Source: Winogradskyella psychrotolerans (GTDB lineage Bacteria; Bacteroidota; Bacteroidia; Flavobacteriales; Flavobacteriaceae). From it: 64,000 nucleotides of DNA. How positions within the stretch are numbered: the stretch's first letter is position 1; each line of letters opens with the position of its first letter. Made by a program: the position numbers and the translations under genes. The DNA lies in assembly GCF_018860545.1 (NCBI RefSeq), contig NZ_JAHKPN010000010.1:24008-88007 (forward strand), written 5' to 3'. Below the pieces are notes generated by a model. That model was not told the DNA's origin. It searched no databases and saw nothing but the letters and a program-made list of their open reading frames with translations. Shown here one piece after another: positions 56,468 to 64,000 of the stretch.

Positions 56468-57304
56468 ATGGCGATAATCACTTTAACGACTGATTTTGGA
56501 GAAAAAGATCACTTTGCGGGAGCCATAAGAGGAGCTATTTATAGTGAACTTGATGAGATAAGAATTGTAGATATTTCACATTCCGTCTCACCATTTAATA
56601 TATCTGAAGCGGCTTATATTATTCAAAATGCGTACAGTAGTTTTCCGAAAGGAACGATTCATTTAATAGGAATTGATTCTGAGTTAAGCCCTGAAAATAA
56701 GCACATTGCAATAAAACTAGATGACCATTACTTTATATGTGCCAACAATGGTATTATGAGTATGATTTGCAATGATATAGCTGCAGAAAAAATAGTAGAG
56801 ATAAACATCCATGATAAGGTTGAAACCAACTTTCCTGTATTAGACATTTTTGTTAAGGTCGCCTGCCATATTGCTAGAGGAGGAACCTTGGATGTCATCG
56901 GAAAAGTTATTAACACTATTAAGCCTATTAAAAATTTAGTGCCGTTTATTAATGATGAGCACAACCAAATAATTGGCAGTGTAATTTATATTGACAATTA
57001 TGGTAATGTAGTCACTAATATTAAACGTAAGTTTTTTGAGTCGGTTCAAAAAACGAGACCTTATCAAGTTTCAGCTCGAAGCTATAAATTTGAAAAAATA
57101 CATAATAAATATACAGATATCGTAGATTATGACATGGAAGAATCTAAACGAAACGTGGATGGAAAAGGCTTGGTGGTTTTTAATTCTTCGGGTTATTTAG
57201 AAATTGCGGTTTATAAAAGTAATTGTACCTCTGTTGGAGGGGCTTCTACATTAATGGGATTAAAAACTATGGACACGGTAACTGTTAACTTCTTAAATCC
57301 TTAG
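56468..57304 (+). CDS. SAM hydroxide adenosyltransferase (S-adenosylmethionine hydrolase family)
   Basis: The 278-residue protein belongs to the DUF62 family related to fluorinase. Most members hydrolyse S-adenosylmethionine to adenosine and methionine with activated water. Motifs are the N-terminal LTTDFGEKDHFAGAIRGAIY, DISHSVSPFNISEAAYI, HLIGIDSE, CANNGIMSM, YIDNYGNVVTNIKR and VFNSSGYLEIAV. The start ATG gives the standard N-terminus. The next gene begins 3 bp after its stop, so the two are cotranscribed. Confidence 0.93.
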   Translation: MAIITLTTDFGEKDHFAGAIRGAIYSELDEIRIVDISHSVSPFNISEAAYIIQNAYSSFPKGTIHLIGIDSELSPENKHIAIKLDDHYFICANNGIMSMICNDIAAEKIVEINIHDKVETNFPVLDIFVKVACHIARGGTLDVIGKVINTIKPIKNLVPFINDEHNQIIGSVIYIDNYGNVVTNIKRKFFESVQKTRPYQVSARSYKFEKIHNKYTDIVDYDMEESKRNVDGKGLVVFNSSGYLEIAVYKSNCTSVGGASTLMGLKTMDTVTVNFLNP

Positions 57305-57307
57305 GCT

Positions 57308-57604
57308 TTGTTAGTAAGAATTGTAAAAATGAGTTTTGAACCTACGAAGATTGAAGAATTCTTGGCTAATTTTGAAGCAGTTAAAGAAAAAATTCGAAAT
57401 TTTGAGGGTTGTAAGTTTTTAGAGTTGTATCGTGATCAGAATACGACTAATATTTTTTTCACTTATAGCTATTGGAATTCTGAAGACGATTTAAATAATT
57501 ATAGACATTCTGAATTGTTTAAAGGTGTTTGGGCAAATACAAAACCTTTGTTTAATGCAAAACCTGAAGCTTGGAGTGTGGATAAAATCGCTTCGCTCAA
57601 GTAA
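57308..57604 (+). CDS. Antibiotic-biosynthesis-monooxygenase-like protein
   Basis: The 98-residue protein has the small ferredoxin-like ABM fold: LVRIVKMSFEPTKIEEFLANFEAVKEKIRNFEGCKFLELYRD, FFTYSYWNSEDDLNNYRHSELFKGVWANTKPLF. Such proteins act as quinol monooxygenases, heme-degrading enzymes or unrelated dimers, so no substrate is named. The start is the TTG at 57308, which preserves the first strand (LVRIVKM); the ATG at 57329 would remove it. It follows the SAM hydrolase gene by 3 bp. Confidence 0.88.
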   Translation: MLVRIVKMSFEPTKIEEFLANFEAVKEKIRNFEGCKFLELYRDQNTTNIFFTYSYWNSEDDLNNYRHSELFKGVWANTKPLFNAKPEAWSVDKIASLK

Positions 57605-57683
57605 GCAGTCGCAGTATTCAGTTTACAGTTAGATTGAGTACAAATAAATGATATAATAAATACATCGCAAGGAAGCAAAGAAA

Positions 57684-57746
57684 ACTGAAAACTGAACACT
57701 GAACACTGAACACTGAACACTGAACACTGAACACTGAACACTGAAC
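57684..57746 (+). repeat. Heptanucleotide tandem repeat (ACTGAAC)n before gldF
   Basis: Eight perfect tandem copies of ACTGAAC run from 57691 to 57746, preceded by one variant copy ACTGAAA at 57684-57690. The array ends 8 bp before the gldF start codon and so occupies the place of the ribosome-binding site and leader. Arrays of this kind change length by slippage. Confidence 0.95.
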
Positions 57747-57754
57747 ACTAATAT

Positions 57755-58477
57755 ATGTTAGCAATACTAAAAAAAGAAATAAACACCTTCTTCGCCTCAC
57801 CAATCGGTTACTTGGTTATTGGTGTGTTTTTATTACTCAATGGACTATTTCTTTGGGTGTTTAAAGGTGAATTCAATATTTTAGATACTGGCCAAGCGAG
57901 TTTAGCATCGTTCTTTCTATTGGCTCCATGGATTCTTATATTTTTAGTACCTGCCGTCACCATGCGTAGTTTCAGTGATGAAAAAAAACAAGGGACTTTA
58001 GAGTTGTTAGTCACCAAACCTATTTCACATTTTCAGATTGTATTAGGAAAGTATTTTGGAGCTTTCGTGCTGATTGTAATGGCATTAATTCCTACGCTAC
58101 TGTATGCTTACACAGTAGCCAAATTAGGAAACCCAGAAGGCAACCTTGATATAGGAAGTACTATCGGTTCTTATTTTGGATTGCTATTTTTAGTTGGTGC
58201 ATATACAGCAATTGGGGTGTTTGCCTCTACCCTTTCCGAGAACCAAATTGTAGCATTCATAATTGCTGTTTTTATTTGTTTCTTTTTCTATTTTGGATTT
58301 GAAGGCCTGTCTAACTATAATATTTTTGGTGACCTTGTTTACATGGAAAATTTAGGCATGTCAGCACATTATAATAGTATGAGTCGTGGTGTTATAGACA
58401 CAAGAGATTTAGTATATTTTATAAGTATAGCCTTAGCCTTTTTATTATTCACAAAACTTAGAATTCAAAAACAATAA
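57755..58477 (+). CDS. gldF: Gliding-motility ABC transporter permease GldF
   Basis: GldF is the membrane part of the GldAFG ABC transporter needed for gliding in flavobacteria. The 240-residue protein has six hydrophobic helices, starting INTFFASPIGYLVIGVFLLLNGLFL, with the ABC-2 permease block MRSFSDEKKQGTLELLVTKPISHFQIVLGKYFGAF. The first residues follow the (ACTGAAC)n array by 8 bp. The next gene starts 1 bp after its stop. As in other flavobacteria, the ATPase gene gldA is not adjacent. Confidence 0.94.
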   Translation: MLAILKKEINTFFASPIGYLVIGVFLLLNGLFLWVFKGEFNILDTGQASLASFFLLAPWILIFLVPAVTMRSFSDEKKQGTLELLVTKPISHFQIVLGKYFGAFVLIVMALIPTLLYAYTVAKLGNPEGNLDIGSTIGSYFGLLFLVGAYTAIGVFASTLSENQIVAFIIAVFICFFFYFGFEGLSNYNIFGDLVYMENLGMSAHYNSMSRGVIDTRDLVYFISIALAFLLFTKLRIQKQ

Positions 58478-58478
58478 T

Positions 58479-58976
58479 ATGATCATTACACCTTTATTAG
58501 TCATATTCTTAATCGTTGTATTTGTACTTCTGTTTTTGTTTTTAAACACCGTTGACAAACGCAAATGGCTATCTGCCTTAATCAGTTTGGTATTAACACC
58601 TTTCGTGTTTTTCTATATGTTTTATCCGTTTATAAATATTATTAGTAATTATCATCATCAAAAATATTTTAATAGTGATGCTTGGATAGAAAATCCGGCG
58701 CTACGTTATGAAATGATTGATAATACGGTGAAATCAGATACTTTAATAGGAGTTTCAAAAGAAAAAATTACCACGCTCTTAGGAAATGAAGAATGGTTAA
58801 CTTGGGATGACGCTAAAAAAGTACACGATACCAATAAATGGAATTACGGCCTTGGTATAGAACCTGGAGCTTTTACAGATGAAAGAGAATGCTTAGAAAT
58901 TACCTTTCAAAACGATACAGTCGTTGCCTTAAAAACGTATCAAGAAGACATAACTTTCGAGAATGAAAAAGAATAA
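58479..58976 (+). CDS. Membrane protein inserted between gldF and gldG
   Basis: The 165-residue protein has two hydrophobic segments near its N-terminus (about 3-23 and 33-55). A soluble domain follows with IGVSKEKITTLLGNEEWLTWDDAKKVHDTNKWNYGLG and FTDERECLEITFQNDTVVALKTYQED, a pattern like small BamE/SmpA-type folds. It starts 1 bp after gldF and overlaps gldG by 14 bp, so all three are translated together. In the model gliding bacterium gldF and gldG are adjacent, so this gene is an addition. Function unknown. Confidence 0.85.
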   Translation: MIITPLLVIFLIVVFVLLFLFLNTVDKRKWLSALISLVLTPFVFFYMFYPFINIISNYHHQKYFNSDAWIENPALRYEMIDNTVKSDTLIGVSKEKITTLLGNEEWLTWDDAKKVHDTNKWNYGLGIEPGAFTDERECLEITFQNDTVVALKTYQEDITFENEKE

Positions 58977-60633
58977 ATCTATATTATATATTGTCGCTAT
59001 TATTGTTGGAATCATCATAATAAATGCGATTTCAAATTCAGTATTTCAACGTTTCGACCTTACGAAAGACCATCGATACACCCTTTCGGATGTTTCAAAA
59101 GACTTGATTAGTGACTTAGATTCTCCTTTAATAATCGATGTGTTTTTGGAAGGTGATTTTCCTTCAGAATTCAGATTACTTCAAACTGAAGTGAAACAAA
59201 TTATAGATGAATTTAAGCTTGAAACAAATCAGATATTTGTCAACTATATTGATCCTATTGAAGACGAAACAACACGCCAACAGTATATTGAGCAATTAAC
59301 AAATGCAGGATTAGAACCCTATATTAACACAGATAATAGTACCGGAAAAGTAACACAAGACATAATTTTCCCATGGGCTTTTGCCAGTTATAAAGATCAA
59401 ACACTTAAAATTCCTCTTCTAAAAAAAAGCATTACACAAGGGCTACCAGAGCAAATTAATAATTCGGTACAATCGTTAGAATACGCGTTTGCTGATGGTT
59501 TTAGTAAACTCGTTAATGCTAAATCAAAAAAGATTGCGATTTTAAAAGGTAATGGTGAGTTAGATGATCTTTACATTGCTGATTTTCTTCAAACTGTTAA
59601 ACCATATTATAATTTAGGACAATTTACATTAGATAGCGTAGCATCAAATCCACAAGGCACTTTAGATAAGTTAAGTGAATTTGATTTAATCATAGCTGCT
59701 AAACCTAGCATTCCGTTTACTGAAAATGAAAAATTAGTTTTAGACCAATACACTATGAATGGTGGAAAAAGTTTGTGGCTCACGGAATCTGTAATCATGG
59801 ATCAAGACAGTTTAAAAAATACTACAGGAACTGGAGTTTCTATAATGCGTGATTTACAACTGAACGATTTTTTCTTCAAGTATGGGGTAAGAGTCAACCC
59901 AACCTTAGTAAAAGACCTCTACTCTGCTCCAATTATGTTGGCGATTGGAGAAGGAAGTCAGGCACAAATGCAACCCATTCAGTGGCAATATTCCCCTTTG
60001 GCTGCGTCTAACCCTAATCATTCCATTACTAAGAATTTAAACTTAGTAAAATTTGATTTTGCGAGTCCGATTGACACCTTAAAAAACAGTATTAAAAAGT
60101 CTATCTTACTACAAAGTTCTCCCAACTCAAAATTAGAAGGTGCACCAACCACAATCTCATTAGCTAATGTCACTAGTCCACCAGATGAAGCCAGTTACAA
60201 TCTAGGTTCTCAAAATTTAGCGGTTCTTTTGGAAGGTGAATTTTCTTCGGTTTATGACCAACGTGTATTACCTTTTAAGGTGAAGAACTTTAAATCTAAA
60301 AGTCCCGAGACGAAAATGATTGTAATTTCTGATGGAGATCTTATTAAAAATGACGTTATAAGAAATAGACCACAAGAATTAGGTTTTGATCAACTCACAG
60401 GAAAATCATTTGGAAACAAAGAATTTCTGCTGAATTCGGTAAATTACCTTTTGGATGATTCTGGACTTATAAACATAAGATCTAAAGAAATAAATGTAGC
60501 TTTTTTAGATGCCGAAAAAATAAAAGAAAGCAAATCCACATGGCAACTTATTAATATTGTATTGCCACTCATAGTTTTAGCCATATTTGGTTTCGGATTT
60601 AACTATTTAAGAAAGCGAAAATACACATCTTAA
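58963..60633 (+). CDS. gldG: Gliding-motility ABC transporter auxiliary component GldG
   Basis: GldG is the extracytoplasmic partner of GldF in the gliding ABC transporter. The 556-residue protein has an N-terminal membrane helix (SILYIVAIIVGIIIINAI), a large exposed part with the ABC-transporter auxiliary pattern (RFDLTKDHRYTLSDVSKDLI, KKIAILKGNGELDD, FDLIIAAKPSIPFTENEKLVLDQYTMNGGKSLWL, SKSPETKMIVISDGDLIKND, NKEFLLNSVNYLLDD), and a C-terminal helix (IVLPLIVLAIFGFGFNYLRKRK). It overlaps the preceding gene by 14 bp, and dnaN follows. Confidence 0.94.
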   Translation: MKKNKSILYIVAIIVGIIIINAISNSVFQRFDLTKDHRYTLSDVSKDLISDLDSPLIIDVFLEGDFPSEFRLLQTEVKQIIDEFKLETNQIFVNYIDPIEDETTRQQYIEQLTNAGLEPYINTDNSTGKVTQDIIFPWAFASYKDQTLKIPLLKKSITQGLPEQINNSVQSLEYAFADGFSKLVNAKSKKIAILKGNGELDDLYIADFLQTVKPYYNLGQFTLDSVASNPQGTLDKLSEFDLIIAAKPSIPFTENEKLVLDQYTMNGGKSLWLTESVIMDQDSLKNTTGTGVSIMRDLQLNDFFFKYGVRVNPTLVKDLYSAPIMLAIGEGSQAQMQPIQWQYSPLAASNPNHSITKNLNLVKFDFASPIDTLKNSIKKSILLQSSPNSKLEGAPTTISLANVTSPPDEASYNLGSQNLAVLLEGEFSSVYDQRVLPFKVKNFKSKSPETKMIVISDGDLIKNDVIRNRPQELGFDQLTGKSFGNKEFLLNSVNYLLDDSGLINIRSKEINVAFLDAEKIKESKSTWQLINIVLPLIVLAIFGFGFNYLRKRKYTS

Positions 60634-60690
60634 ATTTCTAGCTAGGATAAGTTGAGATTTGTGCATTTTTAAGCCTATTTTGTTAATAAG

Positions 60691-60726
60691 TTTGTTTTAT
60701 AAAACCCTTCTATTAGGATATATTTG
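60691..60726 (+). promoter_or_regulatory. Candidate promoter of dnaN
   Basis: TTTG at 60691-60694 is followed after 24 nt by TATATTTG at 60719-60726. The spacing is one or two bases longer than usual. The leader to dnaN would be about 120 nt. Confidence 0.4.
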
Positions 60727-60855
60727 TAATACGAATAAAAGTATAAAACACATCTATTCAGCATGAAACATCTAACCAAATATGGTTGGGTTTATCTTAA
60801 AAATTCAATTTAAGATGTTACATGTGTCGGATATAAAACAATTAAGATATAACAC

Positions 60856-61974
60856 ATGAAATTCATTGTTTCAAGCACTTATTTATTAAAGCAACTTCAA
60901 GTATTAGGAGGTGTTATTAATAACAGTAATACACTACCTATTTTAGACAATTTCTTGTTTGAACTTAGCCAATCGAAATTAACGATTTCGGCTAGTGATT
61001 TAGAAACTACAATGTCTGCTACAATTGATGTTGAAAGTGATTCTGAAGGAAGTATTGCGTTACCAGCAAGATTACTTTTAGATACTTTAAAGACATTTCC
61101 TGAGCAACCATTGACTTTTGTTGTTGAAGAAAACAACACGGTTGAAATTAGCTCTAATCATGGTAAATACGCTTTAGCTTATGCTGATGGTGCAGAATTC
61201 CCTAATGCGGTTTCTATAGAAGATGCTAGTACCACAACGATAATGGGTGACATTTTAGCCACTGCAATTAGTAAAACAATTTTTGCGGCTGGTAATGATG
61301 ATTTAAGACCTGTAATGAGCGGTGTATTCTTTCAGTTTTCTCAAGATAACTTAACATTTGTAGCGACTGATGCTCACAAATTGGTAAAATATACAAGAAA
61401 CGATGTTAGTGCAACGGAAACGGCAGAATTCATTATGCCTAAGAAACCTTTAAATCTTTTAAAAGGTATTTTAGCAGGTAGTGATGATGATGTTTTAGTA
61501 GAATATAACGAGTCTAATGCCAAGTTTACTTTTGAAAACTCAGTATTAATTTGTCGTTTAATTGATGGTAAATATCCAAATTACGAAGCGGTAATCCCTA
61601 AAGAGAACCCGAATAAATTGGTTATTGATAGAAATCAATTTTTAAACTCAGTAAAGCGTGTTAGTATTTTCTCTAATAAAACGACACATCAAATTAGGCT
61701 TAAAATTGCTGGTGCAGAATTAAATATTTCGGCTGAAGATATCGATTACTCTAACAAAGCCGAAGAACGTTTAACTTGTGATTATCAAGGAGACGATATG
61801 CAAATTGGGTTTAACTCACGTTTCTTAACTGAAATGATAAACAATTTAGGTTCTGATAATGTTCAATTAGAAATGAGCTTACCAAATAGAGCTGGTATCT
61901 TAACACCTATTGATGGTTTAGATGAAGGTGAGCATGTAACAATGCTTGTTATGCCAGTGATGCTGAATAGCTAA
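60856..61974 (+). CDS. dnaN: DNA polymerase III beta subunit (sliding clamp)
   Basis: The ring-shaped clamp holds DNA polymerase on its template. The 372-residue length is normal. The N-terminus KFIVSSTYLLKQLQVLGGVINNSNTLPILDNFLFE, the second-domain block RPVMSGVFFQF and TDAHKLVKY, and the C-terminal LVMPVMLN are all family features. It is not next to dnaA here but follows gldG, as is common in flavobacteria. A terminator follows at 62001. Confidence 0.98.
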   Translation: MKFIVSSTYLLKQLQVLGGVINNSNTLPILDNFLFELSQSKLTISASDLETTMSATIDVESDSEGSIALPARLLLDTLKTFPEQPLTFVVEENNTVEISSNHGKYALAYADGAEFPNAVSIEDASTTTIMGDILATAISKTIFAAGNDDLRPVMSGVFFQFSQDNLTFVATDAHKLVKYTRNDVSATETAEFIMPKKPLNLLKGILAGSDDDVLVEYNESNAKFTFENSVLICRLIDGKYPNYEAVIPKENPNKLVIDRNQFLNSVKRVSIFSNKTTHQIRLKIAGAELNISAEDIDYSNKAEERLTCDYQGDDMQIGFNSRFLTEMINNLGSDNVQLEMSLPNRAGILTPIDGLDEGEHVTMLVMPVMLNS

Positions 61975-62000
61975 CACATACTTGCAAAAGTAATTCAATT

Positions 62001-62034
62001 AAAAAAGGCTCACCAATATTTAGGTGAGCCTTTT
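62001..62034. terminator. Bidirectional terminator between dnaN and the DUF4870 gene
   Basis: AAGGCTCACC pairs with GGTGAGCCTT around an AATATTTA loop, with A and T runs. It serves the two convergent transcripts. Confidence 0.9.
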
Positions 62035-62055
62035 CATTTCCATTTCTTTTAAATC

Positions 62056-62418
62056 CTAATTAACAAAATTAATAGACAATGGATAAGATGGTAATTCTCC
62101 ATTACTAGCTTTTATAGCGTTTACAATTGGCATTACAAAAGCCAAAATTGCAACTAATGTTAAGGTTAAAATTCCCAAACCAACAACGAAGATTAATGGT
62201 ATACTAATTATAGAATAGATAAGCATACTTAATTGAAAGTTCAAAATCGATTTTCCATGAGCATCCATTCCGTCCACTTGTTCCTTTTGAGTTGCCCAAA
62301 TAATTAATGGTGCTAAAAGACCACCAAAACCAGTGACATAAGTTAACAATTGAGATAAGTGCGTTATAACTAATAATTGATTGTCCGTGCGTTTAAGCGT
62401 ATAATAATTTGATTCCAT
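62056..62418 (-). CDS. DUF4870 membrane protein
   Basis: The 120-residue protein matches DUF4870: LLVITHLSQLLTYVTGFGGLLAPLIIWATQKEQVDGMDAHGKSILNFQLSMLIYSI, with later helices (IPLIFVVGLGILTLTLVAILAFVMPIVNAIKAS). It has three or four membrane helices and no known function. It is alone on its strand. Confidence 0.92.
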   Translation of the reverse strand: MESNYYTLKRTDNQLLVITHLSQLLTYVTGFGGLLAPLIIWATQKEQVDGMDAHGKSILNFQLSMLIYSIISIPLIFVVGLGILTLTLVAILAFVMPIVNAIKASNGELPSYPLSINFVN

Positions 62419-63042
62419 GATTAATGATTTTATACTAATAGGACGGCAAATGATTAAAAATGTTACAGATTTTTACGTAATTTTCATAATTCATTACTCT
62501 TTACAATTTAGATAAAACACTCCTAAAACCTCTTTATACTGACAAATCTGAGTAAAATGAATAACTTCTTTTAACACGAAGATTAGCTTTCATCCTCTTT
62601 TTTAACAGCAAGCTTAAAAAGAATTGTTTCCAATAAACACCATTTAATAATTGCCTATTGAATTAATCTCACTCCATTAAACACATTAAAGTTCATCCAA
62701 TTTAGACTTACATATGGAGAAAGTATAACACTAAGTTTACAATAAAAATTGGATTTAACAGCTATTTTATCAGAAACACCATCCTATTTATAGAATTATT
62801 GGCTCTAAACTTTATTAAATTCTCCTTTTCTCATAAATTATTCATTAATATTTTCACTTTTTTCAAAAAAAAGTTTGATTGGTTCTAAATTTTTAACAAA
62901 TTAACATTCAATCAATTACTCATTGAAACAACCAAAACAAAATTACATCCTACCGATGATTACAGTATTTGAACGGTAAAAAATGCATTTTATCGGTTTT
63001 ATTTGTGTTTATTTGTGGTCTAAAAAATAATGATTTTATAAA
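62419..63042. other. 624-bp noncoding region before the tail-fibre-like gene
   Basis: The very AT-rich gap separates divergent genes. It holds the TACCGATGA site at 62951, a TACCG/CGGTA inverted repeat (62951-62955 and 62974-62978), a GCATTTTATCGGT sequence near 62984 similar to GCATTTTACCGAT at 8487, and TTTATTTGTG repeats near 62998-63017 that may contain a weak promoter. No coding frame was found. Confidence 0.6.
62951..62962 (+). promoter_or_regulatory. TACCGATGA motif upstream of the tail-fibre-like gene
   Basis: TACCGATGATTA is identical over 12 bases to the sequence before the giant surface protein (8493-8504). It lies about 80 bp before the start codon. A related GCATTTTATCGGT follows at about 62984. 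Confidence 0.45.
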
Positions 63043-64000
63043 ATGAGACTTCAACTAACTTCAAATTTTAAAATTGCCCTGTTTATCTTTGGATTTTGTT
63101 TTTATGCAAATGCCCAAGTAGGAATTGGTACAACTACACCTAACTCATCATCTATATTAGAGATAGAATCAAACTCACAAGGAATACTTATACCAAGAGT
63201 AGAATTAACAAGTACTAATGACATTACAACCATTGCAAATGGTAATGTAGAAAGCCTATTAGTGTACAATACGCAATCTATAAATGATGTTCAACCTGGC
63301 TACTATTATTGGGACAATAGTGAATGGGTTCGTGTAGCAGCTGGCCCTAATGTAGATAAGCAAATAATAACCAATTTTAGTGTCATTGGCTCTAATTTGA
63401 GTATTTCGTTGGAAAATGGTAATACTGCAACTGTTCCATTATCAGATATAGTTTCAGTAACTGATAGCAATATTGCTAATACTAATTTAACATTGGATAC
63501 TAATAGAACATTAACAACTGGTAACTATGATTTGAATATAGATGCTAACACCTTGGTTGTTGATGGTAGCGCCAATGGAGTTGGTATTGGCACAAATAGC
63601 CCAACAGCTAAATTAGATGTTAACGGAGACGCTAGAATAAGAACAGTAAATAACGGAGCAGATACTGATAATATCTTAACAAGAGATTCTGATGGTAATA
63701 TTCGTCGTAGAACGGCTGCACAAATTGTAGCAGCTGGTGGCGGAAGTGATGATAACATCTACTCTACTAATGGTACAATTACAGAAAATCGTTATATCAC
63801 GCAAGGTAACTTTGATCTTAATTTCGACTCAAGTACTCTAGTAATAGACGGTAGCACTAATGGAGTTGGTATTGGTACAAACAGTCCAACAGCTCGATTA
63901 GATATCAACGGAGACGCTAGAATAAGAAACGTAAATAACGGAGCAGATACTGATAATATCTTAACAAGAGATTCTGATGGTAATATTCGCCGTAGAACGG
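63043..64000 (+). CDS. Tail-fibre-like repeat surface protein, 5' part (truncated by the window)
   Basis: The frame starts at the ATG at 63043 and is open to the end of the window, 319 full codons. A signal peptide (LFIFGFCFYANAQ, cleaved near residue 25) is followed by VGIGTTTPNSSSILEIES and QGILIPRVELTS, the usual start of Bacteroidota proteins with tail-fibre-type repeats. A repeat of 95 residues then follows, with NGVGIGTNSPTAKLDVNGDARIR and DNILTRDSDGNIRRRT in each copy; two copies are seen in the window and the second is cut. Complete proteins of this type often end in an S74 chaperone peptidase or a type IX sorting domain, but that part is not visible. It is likely a surface or secreted fibre. 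A 77-codon minus-strand frame inside it is a shadow. Confidence 0.85.
   Translation, partial: MRLQLTSNFKIALFIFGFCFYANAQVGIGTTTPNSSSILEIESNSQGILIPRVELTSTNDITTIANGNVESLLVYNTQSINDVQPGYYYWDNSEWVRVAAGPNVDKQIITNFSVIGSNLSISLENGNTATVPLSDIVSVTDSNIANTNLTLDTNRTLTTGNYDLNIDANTLVVDGSANGVGIGTNSPTAKLDVNGDARIRTVNNGADTDNILTRDSDGNIRRRTAAQIVAAGGGSDDNIYSTNGTITENRYITQGNFDLNFDSSTLVIDGSTNGVGIGTNSPTARLDINGDARIRNVNNGADTDNILTRDSDGNIRRRT
63574..64000 (+). repeat. 285-bp near-identical repeat in the tail-fibre-like gene
   Basis: AATGGAGTTGGTATTGG occurs at 63574 and again at 63859, a period of 285 bp. The stretch from GGAGACGCTAGAATAAGAA to CGTAGAACGG is nearly identical in the two copies (about 90 bp with only a few differences). 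The second copy continues past the window. Confidence 0.9.

Noticed and set aside
57684..57746. Possible CRISPR-like array.
   Set aside because: The units are 7 bp and directly adjacent with no spacers, so it is a simple tandem repeat.
57499..57803. Two minus-strand frames with FSVQCSV repeats.
   Set aside because: They are translations of the ACTGAAC array and of antisense gldF sequence, not real proteins.
63043..64000. Prophage tail region suggested by tail-fibre-like repeats.
   Set aside because: The protein has a signal peptide and no phage genes lie nearby; such repeats are common in Bacteroidota surface proteins.

Overview
The window is an AT-rich stretch of a chromosome from a member of the Flavobacteriaceae (phylum Bacteroidota), probably a marine one. 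The evidence is the gliding-motility genes gldF and gldG beside dnaN, type IX secretion sorting domains at the ends of large surface proteins, the bacillithiol-linked protein YtxJ, many flavobacterial families (DUF6452/DUF6048, CCC-motif protein, DUF1572), and promoters of the Bacteroidota form TTG/TTTG then about 19 nt then TAnnTTTG. Shine-Dalgarno sites are weak and several genes start with TTG. I see no tRNA, rRNA, CRISPR array, intact insertion sequence or prophage.

Layout. 1-6.5 kb (mostly minus strand): a small membrane protein and pdxH; then a pyrimidine group pyrR-pyrB followed by a small STAS-like protein and RNase Z; then a long RluA-type pseudouridine synthase. 6.7-18.4 kb: a lipoprotein and a 3224-residue secreted protein built from about 20 Ig/PKD-like modules, a LamG domain and a type IX sorting domain. 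18.5-27.2 kb: ytxJ, clpB, deoC-deoD, a histidine-phosphatase lipoprotein, a DUF6503-like lipoprotein, a DUF1572 protein and lpd. 27.2-31.3 kb: five small outer-membrane beta-barrel proteins around aroQ, most with their own terminator. 31.5-36.5 kb: xerD, a PAS histidine kinase, rny, a 6S RNA candidate, zapA and its coiled-coil partner. 36.6-45.2 kb: M23 peptidase, TonB-dependent receptor, a 603-residue type IX secreted protein related to the C-terminus of the giant protein, a cysteine desulfurase and an acidic lipoprotein. 45.2-53.5 kb: Smr protein, small membrane proteins, rocD, an alpha/beta hydrolase coupled to a LuxR-type regulator, rlmD, DUF6452/DUF6048 and a DinB protein. 53.6-62.4 kb: a palindromic repeat, purC, a beta-barrel, phoH, SAM hydrolase, a monooxygenase-like protein, gldF, an inserted small membrane protein, gldG, dnaN and DUF4870. 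63.0 kb to the end: the start of a repeat-rich tail-fibre-like surface protein that runs off the window.

Functional themes. Housekeeping genes (pyrimidine, purine and nucleoside metabolism, RNA decay and modification, DNA replication, division) are interleaved with surface genes. The surface genes carry the unusual features: modular repeats, near-identical 285-bp repeats, a shared TACCGATGA motif upstream of three of them, and a heptanucleotide tandem repeat that occupies the leader of gldF.
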